Shown: piece by piece, positions 24,119 through 31,639 of the stretch
How the letters are laid out: every line of letters starts with the position of its first letter
How positions within the stretch are numbered: the stretch's first letter is position 1
DNA from: Candidatus Uhrbacteria bacterium
GTDB taxonomy: Bacteria; Patescibacteriota; Patescibacteriia; 2-12-FULL-60-25
Length of the DNA: 64,000 bases
Assembly: GCA_003576745.1 (NCBI GenBank)
Contig: QEVR01000002.1
Coordinates: forward strand, 62,001-126,000
Direction: 5' to 3'
The notes under the pieces: generated by a model
Seen by the model: only the letters and a program-made list of their open reading frames with translations
Told to the model about the DNA's origin: nothing
Databases searched by the model: none
Program-made: the position numbers and the translations under genes

Positions 24119-25123
24119 ATGCCAGCGGCCGCGTACGATATATTGAGTATTTTTGTTGCTTTCGGAGGATTTCTTGTTTCGTTTTATCTGACAACAAAAA
24201 AGCGCGAACAAAAAACGTTTGTCTGCCCGCTCAAGGCGAAATGCCACGAAGTCATCCACAGCGAATACGCCTCGTTCATGGGCGTAAACGTAGAATGGAT
24301 AGGCATGGCATATTTCGGCCTCATCGCGCTTATCTACGCCGGTCGGCTGTTATTTCCGGCTTTGCATGCTCCGGGCATATTGTTCGCCCTTATCATCGTA
24401 ACCATGCTGGCGGCATTATTTTCGATCTATCTCTTTTACATCCAACTCGTTCTTCTGCGGCAGTGGTGTTCATGGTGCCTTTTGACAGAAGCGCTCTCCA
24501 TTGGGCTTTTCATCCTTACGATGGTCATTGCCGATGCGCATGTGACGTTTCTCTTCGCGTCGTTCCGAAGAATCATCGAAACCATCCACGCGTTCGCGTT
24601 CGCGCTCGGGGTTGGCGGCGCTACCATTACGGCGTATTTCTTTTTCCGCTTCTTAAAGAATTTCAAAATCAGCGTGAAGGAAGCGGAAATGCTCCGAGCA
24701 TTGTCCCAAGTTACGTGGACCGCGCTTGCACTGCTCATTGTGTCCGGCCTGGGACTCATGCTGCCGTATTCGTCCGTGTATATATCGAGACCCGCATATA
24801 TCATCGAAATTATCGTCATCCTCGCCATTCTCGTTCTGGAAACACTCATGAGTCTCACCATCTCTCCGAAACTGGTAAGAATCTCCTTCGGAAAGAAACA
24901 CGAACACAAACCCGGCGAACTGAAAAAGCTGCGGCTGTTGGCATTCGGACTCGGCGCAGCTGCGATTGCCTCATGGTATTTCGCGTTCGTTTTGAACGCC
25001 TTTCAGGACGTACAGCTGTCTTTGACGGCTTTCGCCGCCATATATGCCGCCATCCTCGGCATCGCCGTTCTCTGGAGCCGCTGGGTGGAATACCGATATA
25101 CCAAACGCGCGGAATTCGCCTGA
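24119..25123 (+). CDS. VKOR-family membrane disulfide oxidoreductase with C-terminal membrane extension
   Basis: Residues ~1-140 form a vitamin K epoxide reductase-type domain: loop cysteines C36 and C42 (VCPLKAKCHEVI), a following SEYASFMGVNVEWIGMAYF pattern, and the CxxC active site C117-C120 (QWCSWCLL). It would re-oxidise a thioredoxin-like partner using quinone, in periplasmic disulfide formation. The remaining ~190 residues add four or five more membrane segments of unknown role and no obvious thioredoxin domain. The start is ATG 24119, seven bases after a TATACT box. It is 6 bp upstream of the permease gene. Confidence 0.85.
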   Translation: MPAAAYDILSIFVAFGGFLVSFYLTTKKREQKTFVCPLKAKCHEVIHSEYASFMGVNVEWIGMAYFGLIALIYAGRLLFPALHAPGILFALIIVTMLAALFSIYLFYIQLVLLRQWCSWCLLTEALSIGLFILTMVIADAHVTFLFASFRRIIETIHAFAFALGVGGATITAYFFFRFLKNFKISVKEAEMLRALSQVTWTALALLIVSGLGLMLPYSSVYISRPAYIIEIIVILAILVLETLMSLTISPKLVRISFGKKHEHKPGELKKLRLLAFGLGAAAIASWYFAFVLNAFQDVQLSLTAFAAIYAAILGIAVLWSRWVEYRYTKRAEFA

Positions 25124-25129
25124 TGACGC

Positions 25130-26416
25130 ATGAAGACCTTTGACGGGAAGGCTCTCCGAAAGAACGGCTTTCTTTCCCTGCCGCGCGACATTACTCTTGC
25201 CCTGTTCCTGGCTATTCGAGCCGTAAAACGCGCAAGTCTCGGCACAAGTCTTCTCATTATCTCCATTCAAATTCTAACGGTTCTGAACCTGCTTCTCGTG
25301 AACGGAATCCTCGTAGGACTCATTGAGGGATCGGAAACCACATACCGCTTGAGTTATTCGGGCGATATTTTCATTTCTCCGCTTATAACGCGCGACCGGG
25401 TTGAGAACACGGAACAGATTATGAACGATCTTCGGCATGACCCTGATGTGACCTCCATTTCAAGACGGTACACGGCGTCGGGATTCATTGCGTCCGTGCC
25501 GGCGCGTTCGAATCTTAAAGACGTCCCTAATGAAACGGGAACCACCATCGTAGGGCTCAATCCCGCAAATGAGAATAGTGTGACAAAACTCGACGAGCAG
25601 ATTATCGCCGGACGCTGGCTGGAACCCACCGACACGAACGGCATCGTGCTTGGCAATCGTCTCCTCCAGCAGTATTTCGATGTACCGATTGAACGCGGCA
25701 TCTTGCGCAATGTCGAGCTTGGCGACAAGGTTACCGTAAGCTTCGGAACGAGCACGCGCGAATTCCGCGTGATCGGCATCGTTTTCAGCAAAATCGACCC
25801 TGTGGCGAGGCGCGCCTATATCCTCGATCGCCAGCTTCTTGCCCTTACGGACAAATTTAATCTGAATGCCGGCGAAATCGCCATTTCACTTCAGCCGGGC
25901 GCGGATCCGGAAGCCTGGGTCAACCGCATGAAGGCGAAGCATTATGGGAGCGGAGCCAGCATAAAAACGGCGCGCGAAAGTATGGGGAGTTTCTTTTCGG
26001 AAGTCACGGGAACCTTCGCGCTTATCGCGAATATTATCGGCGGCATCGCGCTGCTCGTAGCCGCCGTCACCGTCTTTATCATCACGTTTATCAATGCTGT
26101 CACGCGCCGTAAATTTATCGGCATTCTGAAAGGCATCGGGGTTACCGAGCGTTCCATAGAAATCGCGTATGTCCTTCAAGCTGTCTTCTATGCCCTGGTC
26201 GGCATCGGGGTAGGTGTAGCCATGATCCTGGTACTTGACCCGTATTTCGATAAAAATCCCATAGACTTCCCTTTTTCCGACGGAATTTTAAGTGTAACAA
26301 CGAGCGGTATTCTTATCAGAAGCGGCATTCTTCTGGCTGTCACGTTCATTGCAGGTTATCTTCCCGCCAGACGCATTGTGCATGGAAATACATTAGATGC
26401 AATTTTGGGGAGGTAG
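25130..26416 (+). CDS. ABC transporter permease, FtsX/LolCE/MacB type
   Basis: The 428-residue protein has one N-terminal membrane segment (ASLGTSLLIISIQILTVLN, residues ~34-52), a large extracytoplasmic domain (~60-280), then three C-terminal membrane segments with the FtsX-family pattern (NIIGGIALLVAAVTVFIITF, RRKFIGILKGIGV). It should pair with the ATPase gene downstream at 26526, from which it is separated by 109 bp including a partial repeat. Transporters of this class move lipoproteins, peptides or drugs by mechanotransmission; the substrate here is unknown. Confidence 0.88.
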   Translation: MKTFDGKALRKNGFLSLPRDITLALFLAIRAVKRASLGTSLLIISIQILTVLNLLLVNGILVGLIEGSETTYRLSYSGDIFISPLITRDRVENTEQIMNDLRHDPDVTSISRRYTASGFIASVPARSNLKDVPNETGTTIVGLNPANENSVTKLDEQIIAGRWLEPTDTNGIVLGNRLLQQYFDVPIERGILRNVELGDKVTVSFGTSTREFRVIGIVFSKIDPVARRAYILDRQLLALTDKFNLNAGEIAISLQPGADPEAWVNRMKAKHYGSGASIKTARESMGSFFSEVTGTFALIANIIGGIALLVAAVTVFIITFINAVTRRKFIGILKGIGVTERSIEIAYVLQAVFYALVGIGVGVAMILVLDPYFDKNPIDFPFSDGILSVTTSGILIRSGILLAVTFIAGYLPARRIVHGNTLDAILGR

Positions 26417-26480
26417 GAAGTGGGAAGTAGGGAAGGCGTAGGATGAGTGGGGAATAGGAGGGAAGATACCGTGAGGCTTA
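26417..26480. repeat. Short partial repeat module
   Basis: Immediately after the permease stop lies GGAAGTGGGAAGTAGGG, then GGCGTAGGATGAGTGGGG, in the same style as the longer composite repeats. It is only about 60 bp and separates two genes that are probably functionally linked. Confidence 0.5.
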
Positions 26481-26525
26481 TTCCATAGCCGGACGAACGA
26501 TCAGAAAACGCAAAACACGCGAAGT

Positions 26526-27227
26526 ATGAAGGAAACGCTCATCAAGGTAAAACATCTCGTCAAAAACTACCAAAGCGGACATATTGTCACGAAAGTTTTA
26601 AAAAATTTGACGTTTGACGTGTATAAGGGGGAATTCCTCTCCGTCATCGGACCGAGCGGCTCCGGAAAATCAACGCTTCTCTATCAGCTCTCCCTGCTCG
26701 ATCGACCGACATCCGGCAGCATTCATTACGGCAAACTCTGCGTTACCGATCTCGGATCCAAAGAACGGACGGCACTCCGTTTGAATTATCTCGGTTACGT
26801 TTTTCAGGAATACGCGCTTCTCCCCGATTTAACGGCAATCGAAAACGTGATGGTTCCGAATATCATGCGCGGCTTTGGAAAAGCCGTGGCAAGAGAAATG
26901 GCGAAAGCGGCTCTCGAAAAGCTAAACGTAGGTCACCGCCTCGATAATCTTCCCGGCCAGCTCTCCGGCGGGGAACAGCAGCGGGTAAGTATTGCGCGCG
27001 CCATTGCGCATACGCCGGCGATTCTGTTCGCCGATGAACCAACGGCAAACCTCGATACGGTAAATTCCGATCAGGTAATGGATGCGTTTCTTGATTTGCA
27101 TTATCATGGCCAAACCATCGTGATGGTGAATCACGAGCAGGAGTATGCGAAAATTGGTGACCGAATAATGCATCTCCTCGATGGAAGTATAGAAAGATTT
27201 GAACCATCACATCATAAAAAACGCTAA
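26526..27227 (+). CDS. ABC transporter ATP-binding protein, LolD/MacB type
   Basis: The 233-residue ATPase has Walker [10 protein letters not shown] (residues ~42-50), Q-loop [13 protein letters not shown], signature LSGGEQQR, Walker [13 protein letters not shown] and the switch His in [10 protein letters not shown]. The length and QEYALLP/EPTANLD pattern match the LolD/MacB/FtsE group. It partners the permease upstream. Start at ATG 26526 is well defined. Confidence 0.93.
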   Translation: MKETLIKVKHLVKNYQSGHIVTKVLKNLTFDVYKGEFLSVIGPSGSGKSTLLYQLSLLDRPTSGSIHYGKLCVTDLGSKERTALRLNYLGYVFQEYALLPDLTAIENVMVPNIMRGFGKAVAREMAKAALEKLNVGHRLDNLPGQLSGGEQQRVSIARAIAHTPAILFADEPTANLDTVNSDQVMDAFLDLHYHGQTIVMVNHEQEYAKIGDRIMHLLDGSIERFEPSHHKKR

Positions 27228-27231
27228 TCAT

Positions 27232-27705
27232 ATGAAAACTCCAAACCTTCTTCTCGTATTCCTCCGCATGTCTTTAGGATGGGTCTTTTTTTGGGCGGGC
27301 ATTTCCAAGGTCGCTGATCCGACCTGGTCAGCGGGCGGGTTCCTGCAAAAGGCCGAAACCTTCCAGAGCTTTTTTGCCTGGTGGGCGAGCCCTGCCATGC
27401 TCCCCGTAACGAATTTCCTAAACGAATGGGGACTGCTTCTTATCGGCCTCTCGCTTATTACCGGCCTTTTCGTCAGGCTATCGTCCTTTTTTGGAATATT
27501 GCTTATGGCGCTGTATTACTTTGCGCGCCTAAAATTCCCATACCCGGACGCAAACAGTTTATTCGTTGACTCGCATGTGATTTATGCGCTTCTCCTCGGC
27601 TATTTTATTGCCACGCGCGCCGGCCGCGTGTACGGTTTGGACGGAAAACTCCAAAAGCTCAAGCGATGGAAGAACATAAAATGGACAGGAGTATGGCTTG
27701 GATAG
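27232..27705 (+). CDS. DoxX-family membrane protein
   Basis: I start at MKTPNLLLVFLRMSLG (27232), 4 bp after the ATPase stop. The 157-residue protein has four membrane segments, with the DoxX pattern LRMSLGWVFFWAGISKVADP at the N-terminus and NEWGLLLIGLSLITGLFVRL in the middle. DoxX proteins are small quinone- or thiosulfate-related membrane proteins in some organisms, and here the neighbouring VKOR gene suggests a link to envelope redox. Function is inferred weakly. Confidence 0.8.
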   Translation: MKTPNLLLVFLRMSLGWVFFWAGISKVADPTWSAGGFLQKAETFQSFFAWWASPAMLPVTNFLNEWGLLLIGLSLITGLFVRLSSFFGILLMALYYFARLKFPYPDANSLFVDSHVIYALLLGYFIATRAGRVYGLDGKLQKLKRWKNIKWTGVWLG

Positions 27706-27935
27706 GCGCGGAAAGATTGTGGGTGAGAGCTCTTAGCAATTAGGAAGGGCAAAGGGAAACGTTACGGGTTATGGGTTCGGGGTTCGGGGTTCGGGGAGAA
27801 TTATGCTCCCCCTACGCAACCACGTCCTCTTCCCCCTACGCCCTACGCAACTACGCACTTTCAGCATACCTCACGACTCACGACCCATATCTCACGACCC
27901 ACGCCCCACGTCCTACGCAACTACGTCCTTCGTAA
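27706..27935. repeat. Composite intergenic repeat, copy 4
   Basis: The stretch 27727-27860 starts GAGCTCTTAGCAATTAGG, continues with GGGCAAAGGGAAACGTTACGG, three GGTTCGGG units, the hairpin GGGGAG-AATTATG-CTCCCC (27793-27811) and CTACGCAACCACGTCC units. It is the inverted partner of copy 1. Extra CACGACCCAC and CTACGCAACTACGTCC units run up to the start codon at 27939. Confidence 0.85.
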
Positions 27936-27938
27936 CCT

Positions 27939-28643
27939 ATGAAAACCCTCAAACCAATCCTCCCCATACTCGTGACCGCGATCGTTCTCATCGGCGTCGC
28001 CGTTACTCTGATTGCCCTGAACGTACGCCAGCAGATTTCGCTGCCACCGCAATACCCCATGGCGGCCGTAACATCGTTCGATGAATGCGCCGCGGCTGGA
28101 TATCCGATTTTAGAAAGCTATCCTGAACGATGCCTGACGCCGGACGGGCGCAGTTTTACGCGCGACATCGGAAACGAACTTCCGTATACAAACATGATTC
28201 AGATTGACCACCCCCGACCGGGTATATCGGTAACATCGCCGCTTACGATAAGCGGTCGAGCGAGAGGAACATGGTATTTCGAAGCCAGTTTTCCGGTTCA
28301 GCTTTTGGATGCAAACGGGGAAACGCTTGCCATTGAACCCGCACAGGCAGAAGGGGAGTGGATGACCGAAGATTTCGTACCTTTCGCCGTGGAGCTCGTA
28401 TTCGATGCAAAAACAGCAACAGGAACGCTCATTCTTATAAAGGATAACCCCTCCGGATTGCCCGAATACGATGCACAGGTTGAAATACCCGTCCGTTTCG
28501 GAAAAACGTCATCCACGGAAAAACCGTCGGACCAAATATGCATACAAGTGATCGCGACTGCGAAAAATCCGGAGACCGGAGAAGTACGCGACTTTCCGAC
28601 GCCATGCGATGTGCCGGAAGGATGGGAGACTATTGCGCCGTAG
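27939..28643 (+). CDS. Secreted protein with Gmad2-like immunoglobulin domain
   Basis: The 234-residue protein has one N-terminal membrane anchor (ILPILVTAIVLIGVAVTLIA). A short motif follows, FDECAAAGYPILESYPERC, that is common in CPR exported proteins. Residues ~85-165 (RPGISVTSPLTISGRARGTW, DANGETLAIEPAQAEGEW) match the Gmad2 domain, an Ig-like fold found in spore and surface proteins. A C-terminal CIQVIATAKNPETGE segment with a second cysteine pair ends the protein. It is a surface protein of unknown binding partner. The repeat sequence ends four bases before its ATG. Confidence 0.78.
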   Translation: MKTLKPILPILVTAIVLIGVAVTLIALNVRQQISLPPQYPMAAVTSFDECAAAGYPILESYPERCLTPDGRSFTRDIGNELPYTNMIQIDHPRPGISVTSPLTISGRARGTWYFEASFPVQLLDANGETLAIEPAQAEGEWMTEDFVPFAVELVFDAKTATGTLILIKDNPSGLPEYDAQVEIPVRFGKTSSTEKPSDQICIQVIATAKNPETGEVRDFPTPCDVPEGWETIAP

Positions 28644-28790
28644 GACTTAGGAGAAACGGGTTATTGGTTACTGGTTACTGGTTACGGGGTTCGGGTTACG
28701 GGCACATGGCTTACTGCCCATGGCCCACGTCCTACGCAACTACGCACCCTTTCCCCCTACGCAACCCCAACGTAACGCCCATAACACTAT
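28644..28790. repeat. Composite intergenic repeat, copy 5
   Basis: Modules: TTGGTTACTGGTTACTGG, GGGGTTCGGGTTACGGG, CCCACGTCCTACGCAACTACG, CCCCCTACGCAACCCC. The GGGGAG hairpin is absent. It begins at the stop codon of the Gmad2 protein and ends just before a TATAAT box at 28795-28800. Confidence 0.75.
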
Positions 28791-28794
28791 TCTG

Positions 28795-28800
28795 TATAAT
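28795..28800 (+). promoter_or_regulatory. -10 box upstream of 28830 gene
   Basis: A perfect TATAAT lies 29 bp before the ATG at 28830. The -35 position falls in the repeat (GTAACG) and is weak, so the call rests on the -10 box only. Confidence 0.35.
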
Positions 28801-28829
28801 ACACACGTAAAATATCCTTAACCAAACAT

Positions 28830-29510
28830 ATGTTTCTACCAGCATTAACAGCTGGCGTAATGAGTCTCGCGCTCATTCAAGGCCAGCCATCTCAAATGCC
28901 TACCCTACTGCAGGGTATGGACGTTGTTGCTTCACCCACTGTTCGTGAACGACTCATGGATCGCCGCGAAGAATTCTTAAAGCGTTGGGAGGCAGTAAAA
29001 GAACGACGTCAGGACAAACTCCAATCGATGCGGGAACGCCTCAAAGAAAGGCTTGAGAACGTCCCGGACGAACGGAAGCAGGTAATTGCGGAAAATCTCG
29101 CGGAACGCCTGAATGCCGTGAACGATACGCATGCGAACAATGAGCTTCGTTTTCTTGAAAAGAACGAAAACCTTCTCGGCAAAATCGAGGAACGCGCATC
29201 AGCCCTCAAAAACAAGGGAGCCGATATCTCAGCGGTCACGACCGCGATAGCGAACGCACAAGGAGACATTTCGAATGCTAAGGAGGCCGTGCTTGCACAA
29301 AAAGATAAGGTGTACAGCCTTGATCAGAATAGCACGGAGCCCATCGGCAAAACCTTTGCCGGTCTTGTGAGTCAAATGAACAGGGATCATCAGGCGCTTC
29401 GGAACGATTCGCTCAAAACAGCGAAAAATTCCGTACGTTCTGCACTTATGGCCTTGAAAGATGCGGCAAAAAGTTTCAACGACGCTTCAGCGGAAGGGGA
29501 TGAAGAATAA
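28830..29510 (+). CDS. Exported coiled-coil protein
   Basis: This 226-residue protein has a short hydrophobic N-terminus (MFLPALTAGVMSLALIQGQP), probably a signal sequence. The rest is long, strongly charged helix: repeated RxRLKERLEN, NEKLLGKIEE-like heptads, and DAAKSFNDA at the end. The pattern resembles exported helical proteins with unknown roles that are frequent in CPR. It is followed 4 bp later by a lipoprotein gene, suggesting an envelope unit of two genes. Confidence 0.7.
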   Translation: MFLPALTAGVMSLALIQGQPSQMPTLLQGMDVVASPTVRERLMDRREEFLKRWEAVKERRQDKLQSMRERLKERLENVPDERKQVIAENLAERLNAVNDTHANNELRFLEKNENLLGKIEERASALKNKGADISAVTTAIANAQGDISNAKEAVLAQKDKVYSLDQNSTEPIGKTFAGLVSQMNRDHQALRNDSLKTAKNSVRSALMALKDAAKSFNDASAEGDEE

Positions 29511-29514
29511 TTCT

Positions 29515-29778
29515 ATGAAACAATTCGCCGCATTCCTTGCCGTGGCCGGTCTTTTGACCGCCCTAGGACAAGGGTGCCTCTCGCCTTCCTCATCACAACC
29601 GCAGTCCCTGCCGACGCCAGCCCCCGGAGCTGTAGAGCCCGTTGCGGAGCGCGTTGTTCCGGAAAAAACTCAAGAATCGGATGTGGATGATTTAGAAGCC
29701 GAACTTGAAGGAGAAAAGCTTGAACCGATTGAAAACGATATCAAAGCTCTGCAAGAGCAAGCGAATCAGCTCTACTGA
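29515..29778 (+). CDS. Small acidic lipoprotein
   Basis: From ATG 29515, 87 residues: MKQFAAFLAVAGLLTALGQGC is a signal peptide with a plausible lipobox (LGQGC, lipidated C21). The mature part is Pro/Ser-rich (SQPQSLPTPAPG) and then acidic helix (VDDLEAELEGEKLEPIEND). It is likely anchored at the outer face of the membrane. An upstream in-frame start at 29461 lies inside the previous gene and is unlikely. Function unknown. Confidence 0.72.
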   Translation: MKQFAAFLAVAGLLTALGQGCLSPSSSQPQSLPTPAPGAVEPVAERVVPEKTQESDVDDLEAELEGEKLEPIENDIKALQEQANQLY

Positions 29779-29787
29779 TTTCGCACG

Positions 29788-29812
29788 AAAGCCCGGGATA
29801 TTCCCGGGCTTT
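29788..29812. terminator. Intrinsic terminator hairpin
   Basis: AAAGCCCGGG and CCCGGGCTTT pair around ATATT, nine bases after the lipoprotein stop. The T-tract is weak (CTTTAC). Confidence 0.75.
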
Positions 29813-29905
29813 ACGGAACATTGATTAAAATTTCATTGCAGTGTTTTCGCGTATCATAATTCATCATCTGCAACCTGCAGGAATGTTATTGACAAAGAAT
29901 TCGAA

Positions 29906-30427
29906 ATGATGTTCAACTTCGGTGTCGTCATGGATCTTCAGGAAGTTCACGACAGGCTCTTTCAGTTTTACAGACGAAACACACTGGTATTCGGTGAGAC
30001 GTCTTTTCAAGAAAGCATTCTGCGCGCCCTGATTTCGCATTGCGAACGCGGGCCGATCCTGCCCATTCCCGCAGCGGACTTTACGGAAGAGCTGTCCCTG
30101 GCGCGAGGATTCTTCCCTGTTCTCTACGTGGAGTTCGACTACACGTTTCGGAAGGACGTGCACGCGCGCGCTGCCTTGAACCTGTTTCACGATGAAGAGC
30201 AAAAAACACCGCGTGAATTTTGCCATACCTTCTCGGTGTTCTATCTCGACAAGCCGTTTCTTGACCGGATACGAGAGAAACTCCTTCATCGCATGATGGA
30301 CCGCGGTCCCGTGGTCTGCTACGAAGATTCCCTCGGACTGCAGATCGTCTTTCCCTTCCGAAAAGGAGAGCGTCTGCGTCACCTGCATTACGCCTTAGAT
30401 CCTATCGGCTCGATCGGATCGGCCTAA
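29906..30427 (+). CDS. Hypothetical cytosolic protein
   Basis: A 173-residue protein with no membrane segment and no motif I recognise. The first 9 residues (MMFNFGVVM) may be dispensable; MDLQEVHDRLFQFYRR at 29930 is an alternative start. Visible blocks are RALISHCERGPILPIP and YVEFDYTFRKDVHARAALNLF. A terminator follows immediately, so it is a single-gene unit. Confidence 0.62.
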   Translation: MMFNFGVVMDLQEVHDRLFQFYRRNTLVFGETSFQESILRALISHCERGPILPIPAADFTEELSLARGFFPVLYVEFDYTFRKDVHARAALNLFHDEEQKTPREFCHTFSVFYLDKPFLDRIREKLLHRMMDRGPVVCYEDSLGLQIVFPFRKGERLRHLHYALDPIGSIGSA

Positions 30428-30430
30428 GAG

Positions 30431-30457
30431 AGCCTTGCCCGTCGGGCGGGGCTTTTC
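30431..30457 (+). terminator. Intrinsic terminator
   Basis: AGCCTTGCCC-GTC-GGGCGGGGCT with a TTTT tail, four bases after the stop of the preceding gene. Confidence 0.8.
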
Positions 30458-30477
30458 CATTTTAAAACACGTTTGCG

Positions 30478-30606
30478 AATGGGAAAGTACGTAGGACGTA
30501 GGGGGAAGAGGACGTGGTTGCGTAGGGGGAGCATAATTCTCCCCGAACCCCATAACCAATAACCGGTAACCCGTTTCTTTAGCCCTTTGCCCTGGATCCC
30601 GATATT
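30478..30606. repeat. Composite intergenic repeat, copy 6
   Basis: Reverse-oriented copy with ACGTAGGACGTAGGGGG, hairpin GGGGAG-CATAATT-CTCCCC at 30526-30544, AACCGGTAACCCG and TTAGCCCTTTGCCC. It starts about 20 bp after a terminator. Confidence 0.8.
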
Positions 30607-30658
30607 GCCTTCCATCCCTGTTGCCAAAACAGAAAATATCACATACTACACGTGAACT

Positions 30659-31381
30659 ATGGACGTCCGAATCAACAAATACCTCGCAGAACAGGGATAT
30701 TGCTCCCGTCGCGAAGCTGACCGCCTGATCCAGGCCGGAAAAGTGCTGATTAACGATCGGCCCGCAAAGCTTGGCGATGTTGTTCAGGAAGGAGACAAGG
30801 TCAATGTGAAAGGACGGGCGGAAAGCAAACGCGAGGGGCCGGTGTATATTATGCTTCATAAACCGGTCGGCTATATCACAACCGCGGACCGCAGGAGCAA
30901 ACAGAATGTCATGGAACTCGTACGCATCAGCAGGCGCGCGTATCCCGTCGGCAGGCTGGATGTGGCGTCCTCCGGACTGCTGATTATCACGAATGACGGA
31001 GAGCTTGCGAATCGGCTCATGCATCCGAGTTTCGAACACGAGAAAGAATATGCCGTGGAAGTGAACAGCGATTTCGATGAACGGAGCATTCGGTTGCTCC
31101 GTCATGGCGTTGATTTGGACGACGGAAGAACGCTCCCGGCAAAAGCAACACAAACAGGCCCGCGCACCGTTCGTCTGACCGTGCGCGAAGGCCGCAACCG
31201 TCAGATTAGGCGCATGATGGAAGCGCTCGGGTATGAAGTCGTTTCACTTATGCGTATTCGCATCGGGGAGCTCAAAATGCAGCATCTCCCACCTGGACAG
31301 TGGCGGTATTTAAAACCGTCAGAAATTAGATTACTTCGTTCGGCAAAGAGGCAAAGAGGAGAGAAAAGGGCTAAGGGCTAA
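30659..31381 (+). CDS. RsuA/RluB-family rRNA pseudouridine synthase
   Basis: The 240-residue protein has an N-terminal S4 RNA-binding domain (RINKYLAEQGYCSRREADRLI, residues ~3-50) and a PseudoU synthase domain with GRLDVASSGLLIITNDG, where the Asp of RLD (residue ~101) is catalytic, and the RxxREGRNRQIRRM motif typical of RsuA/RluB/E/F. It would modify a uridine in 16S or 23S rRNA; I cannot say which. The last residues (RQRGEKRAKG) and the stop codon are formed by the start of a GGGCTAAGGGCTAAGGG repeat, so the C-terminus may be repeat-derived. Confidence 0.9.
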   Translation: MDVRINKYLAEQGYCSRREADRLIQAGKVLINDRPAKLGDVVQEGDKVNVKGRAESKREGPVYIMLHKPVGYITTADRRSKQNVMELVRISRRAYPVGRLDVASSGLLIITNDGELANRLMHPSFEHEKEYAVEVNSDFDERSIRLLRHGVDLDDGRTLPAKATQTGPRTVRLTVREGRNRQIRRMMEALGYEVVSLMRIRIGELKMQHLPPGQWRYLKPSEIRLLRSAKRQRGEKRAKG

Positions 31382-31610
31382 GGGCTAAGGGGAACGAGTT
31401 TTGGGGATCGGATCTAGGATCTGTGGTGAACACCATATGACCTACGGTCTTATGAACCTACTGTCCAAGGGCTAAGGGAAAAGGGAACGGGTCGGGACGC
31501 AGGGCTTATGGCTCACGGCCCATAACCCATGGCCCATACCTCACGACTCACGCCCTACGTCCTACGAAACCACGCAACCTACCTTCTCACTCCCTACTTC
31601 CTGGCACATT
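31362..31610. repeat. Composite intergenic repeat, copy 7
   Basis: Starts inside the pseudouridine synthase C-terminus with GGGCTAAGGGCTAAGGG, followed by TACGGTCTTATGAACCTAC, CCCATAACCCATGGCCC, CTCACGACTCACG and CCTACGTCCTACGAAACC. The GGGGAG hairpin is missing. Confidence 0.75.
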
Positions 31611-31639
31611 CCCTGTCCTGCTATACTCCCTTCAAATCC

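Noticed and set aside
27803-28084. Recurrent ORFs beginning MLPLRNHVLFPLRPT in the gaps
   Set aside because: They arise from translating the composite repeat, which contains a chance ATG in the hairpin loop; frames break between copies.
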